Below, piece by piece: positions 62,901-64,000 of a DNA stretch of 64,000 nt. Position 1 is the first letter of the stretch. Each line of letters begins with the position of its first letter. The translations under genes were made by a program, and so were the position numbers. The DNA lies in assembly GCA_029563035.1 (NCBI GenBank), contig JAKQTP010000076.1, positions 29,383 to 93,382 on the forward strand, written 5' to 3'. This DNA comes from an archaeon (GTDB taxonomy: Archaea; Iainarchaeota; Iainarchaeia; CSSED10-239). The notes below the pieces were generated by a model. The model did not search any database and was not told the DNA's origin. It saw only the letters and a program-made list of their open reading frames with translations.

Positions 62901-64000
62901 GGATCATCGGGTACTAGTGGTTCTAGTGGTAGTTCTGGTTTATCTGGTAGTAGTGGCACGTCAGGATCATCGGGTAGTTCTGGAACTAGTGGAACATCGG
63001 GGAGTTCTGGAAGCTCTGGTACATCTGGTTCTAGTGGTAGTTCTGGAACAAGTGGTTCATCAGGATCTAGTGGTAGTTCCGGTACTTCAGGATCAAGTGG
63101 TTCAGATGGTAGTTCTGGTACTTCGGGTACTAGTGGTACATCAGGAAGTTCAGGTTCGTCTGGAACATCCGGTAGTTCTGGTTCATCTGGTACTTCAGGA
63201 TCAAGTGGTTCGGATGGTAGTTCTGGAACAAGTGGTTCGTCTGGAACATCCGGTAGTTCTGGTTCATCTGGTACTTCAGGATCAAGTGGTTCGGATGGTA
63301 GTTCTGGTACTTCTGGTTCTAGTGGTAGTAGTGGCTCGTCAGGTTTTTCTGGTGATAGATATTTGGCCACATCAACTGATACATTAACGATTAGCGGTGG
63401 AACACAAACTTTAAATATAGGAACCGGATACTCATATAGTGCTGGACAATCATTGGTTATTGGTCATGATGGTACTAATTATATGACTGGTATTGTTTCA
63501 TTTTATGATCCAACAACTGGATTAATGGTTGGAGATATTCAAACTATTGAAGGATCTGGCACATATAATGAATGGGATATAAATTTAGCTGGTGCTCAAG
63601 GTGCTGACGGATCAAGTGGTTCATCTGGAACATCGGGGACATCAGGTATATCGGGTAGTTCGGGTACATCAGGATCTTCTGGAACGAGCGGAACATCTGG
63701 AAGTTCTGGTAGTTCGGGTATAAGTGGTAGTAGTGGAACATCAGGAAGTTCTGGGTCGTCGGGAACTTCTGGTTCAAGTGGATCGTCTGGAACTAGCGGC
63801 AGCTCTGGTTCATCTGGAACATCAGGTTCTAGTGGTTCTGACGGATCATCTGGCACTAGTGGTAGTAGTGGATCATCGGGAACATCGGGTTCTAGTGGCT
63901 CCGATGGGTCTTCTGGTACATCTGGTTCTAGTGGTTCTGACGGATCATCTGGCACTAGTGGTAGTTCAGGATCATCAGGAACTAGTGGTATAGATGGTTC
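59928..64000 (+). CDS. Second giant Gly-triplet fibre protein, 3'-truncated (over 1357 aa)
   Basis: The frame starts at the ATG at 59928 (MAINLNDNINLKAPKILDWR) and runs without a stop to the end of the window, so the gene continues beyond it. After a head of about 75 residues it consists of Gly-X-Y triplets (mostly GTS, GSS, GIS, GVD-type) interrupted by four copies of one 87-residue module at 60597, 61278, 62274 and 63351. The triplet stretches between copies are about 420, 735 and 816 bases. The head resembles phage fibre N-termini that attach to the tail. The repetitive sequence also creates long proline-rich open frames on the opposite strand, which are not genes. Confidence 0.85.
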   Translation, partial: MAINLNDNINLKAPKILDWRYGPWVSVLEANTSISLEQRQRGLTVGILSGTGINEYWYYAGITDSDLILKTIGGGSGEAGTSGTSGTSGESGTSGTSGSSGSSGISGIDGSSGTSGTSGTSGSSGESGSSGTSGIDGTSGTSGTSGSSGESGSSGTSGIDGSSGTSGTSGSSGISGIDGSSGTSGSSGSSGSSGTSGSSGFSGTDGSSGTSGSSGSSGSSGISGDRYMATSTDTLTISGGTQTLNIGSGYSYSAGQSLVIGYDSSNYMTGMVSSYDPVTGILVGNIVDVTGSGTYSEWDINLAGAQGADGSSGSSGTSGTSGLSGSSGTSGSGGTSGTSGSSGSSGISGIDGSSGTSGVSGTSGTSGSSGIDGSSGTSGSSGLSGVDGTSGSSGSSGTSGSSGTSGGSGFDGTSGSSGSSGTSGTSGTSGLSGSSGTSGSSGSSGSSGLSGDRYLATSTDTLTISGGTQTLNIGTGYSYSAGQSLVIGYDSTNYMTGMVSSYDPMTGELVGDIIDVTGSGTYSEWDINLAGAQGADGSSGTSGTSGTSGISGSSGTSGSSGSSGTSGLSGSSGTSGSSGITGEDGSSGTSGTSGSSGTNGSSGTSGSSGSDGSSGTSGSSGSSGIDGSSGTSGSSGSGGTSGTSGSSGISGVDGTSGSSGSSGTSGSGGSSGTSGSSGSSGTSGSSGSSGTSGSSGTSGNSGTSGSSGSSGTSGTSGSSGSSGTSGSSGSSGTSGSSGSSGTSGSSGTSGSSGSSGTSGSNGSSGTSGTSGSSGSSGSSGFSGDRYLATSTDTLTISGGTQTLNIGTGYSYSAGQSLVIGHDGTNYMTGIVSSYDPITGLMVGDIQTVEGSGTYSEWDINLAGAQGADGSSGSSGSSGTSGVSGSSGTSGTSGTSGTSGSSGSSGTNGSSGTSGSSGSSGTSGSSGSSGTSGSSGSSGTSGSSGTAGSSGTSGTSGSSGSSGTSGSSGSSGTSGLSGTSGSSGSSGTSGSSGSSGTSGSSGSSGLSGSSGTSGSSGSSGTSGTSGSSGSSGTSGSSGSSGTSGSSGSSGSSGTSGSSGSDGSSGTSGTSGTSGSSGSSGTSGSSGSSGTSGSSGSDGSSGTSGSSGTSGSSGSSGTSGSSGSDGSSGTSGSSGSSGSSGFSGDRYLATSTDTLTISGGTQTLNIGTGYSYSAGQSLVIGHDGTNYMTGIVSFYDPTTGLMVGDIQTIEGSGTYNEWDINLAGAQGADGSSGSSGTSGTSGISGSSGTSGSSGTSGTSGSSGSSGISGSSGTSGSSGSSGTSGSSGSSGTSGSSGSSGTSGSSGSDGSSGTSGSSGSSGTSGSSGSDGSSGTSGSSGSDGSSGTSGSSGSSGTSGIDG
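60264..60407 (+). repeat. 72-base tandem repeat (two units) in the Gly-triplet region
   Basis: Units at 60264-60335 and 60336-60407 are nearly identical and encode the same 24 residues (GTSGTSGTSGSSGESGSSGT then SGID). The few base differences are synonymous. Confidence 0.85.
60597..60857 (+). repeat. 87-residue fibre module, copy 3
   Basis: This 261-base module encodes GDRYMATSTDTLTISGGTQT through AQGADG. It is the first of four near-identical copies in this gene. Confidence 0.85.
61278..61538 (+). repeat. 87-residue fibre module, copy 4
   Basis: This 261-base copy encodes GDRYLATSTDTLTISGGTQT through AQGADG, differing from copy 3 by a few substitutions (for example TGELVGDIID in place of TGILVGNIVD). 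Confidence 0.85.
62274..62534 (+). repeat. 87-residue fibre module, copy 5
   Basis: This 261-base copy has SLVIGHDGTNYMTGIVSSYD in place of the YDST form and ends IQTVEGSGTYSEWDINLAGA. It pairs most closely with copy 6. Confidence 0.85.
63153..63314 (+). repeat. 81-base tandem repeat (two units) in the Gly-triplet region
   Basis: Units at 63153-63233 and 63234-63314 are nearly identical in DNA and encode a 27-residue block containing GSSGSDGSSG. This looks like a recent duplication. Confidence 0.8.
63351..63611 (+). repeat. 87-residue fibre module, copy 6
   Basis: This 261-base copy has SLVIGHDGTNYMTGIVSFYD and IQTIEGSGTYNEWDINLAGA. It is the last copy in the window; the fibre continues with Gly triplets. 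Confidence 0.85.

Noticed and set aside
60101..63955. Long minus-strand open frames rich in Pro, Val, Glu, Asp and Leu opposite the fibre genes
   Set aside because: They are the reverse complement of the Gly-Ser/Thr triplets, which avoid stop codons on both strands by composition. They have no leader or family resemblance and mirror the repeat structure of the + strand gene.

Overview
This 64 kb window looks like part of the genome of a large, AT-rich, tailed phage with a contractile, T4-type tail. T4-like replication and recombination proteins (gp32-, UvsX-, gp41-, gp61-, gp46- and gp47-type proteins and a FEN nuclease) lie beside T4-like baseplate proteins (gp25, gp6) and a phage sigma factor. 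The host is probably a member of the Bacteroidota. Start codons follow A-rich leaders with no Shine-Dalgarno sequence. Two intergenic regions carry the Bacteroidota-type promoter pattern TTTG-N19-TAnnTTTG (one exact, one with a single mismatch). A 57-residue protein resembles the histone H1-like proteins common in that phylum. All genes but one lie on the + strand, they are packed tightly, and many overlap as ATGA or TAATG. No gene-free stretch exceeds about 130 bases.

Layout. Bases 1-2029 hold the end of a tail/baseplate hub-like gene and two small virion-type genes. Bases 2190-9977 form a replication block: ssDNA-binding protein, UvsX recombinase, FEN exonuclease, an unknown gene, DnaB-type helicase and a B12-dependent (class II) ribonucleotide reductase. 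Bases 10123-10893 are three small genes behind a host-type promoter. Bases 10970-38608 are a 28 kb tail/baseplate cluster: gp25, a protein-kinase-like protein, gp6, and then very large proteins of 1702, 1668, 2556 and 613 residues with Ser/Thr/Pro-rich spacers, a beta-helix tailspike domain and duplicated terminal modules. Bases 38709-46726 are a second DNA-metabolism block: RuvC-like resolvase, primase, PD-(D/E)XK nuclease, gp47 and gp46 nuclease subunits and a sigma-70 factor. Bases 46729-49751 encode membrane/coiled-coil proteins and an amidase-fold protein, possibly concerned with lysis or the envelope, with a candidate -1 frameshift at an A10 run. Bases 49726-56576 hold small virion and accessory genes, the H1-like protein, the only minus-strand gene, a Dam-type methylase and a glutaredoxin. 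Bases 56657-64000 hold two giant fibre genes built from Gly-Ser/Thr-Ser triplets and a recurring 87-residue module. The second of these runs off the window.

How the genes may work together. The replication block can copy and recombine DNA, and the reductase with the glutaredoxin can supply deoxynucleotides. The gp46/gp47, RuvC and UvsX proteins fit T4-style recombination-dependent replication. The phage sigma factor may read a different promoter element; the octamer TATTTATA recurs just upstream of several virion and late-type genes and is a candidate. The large modular fibres and spikes probably form the host-recognition apparatus. Their repeats look able to grow, shrink and be exchanged between genes.
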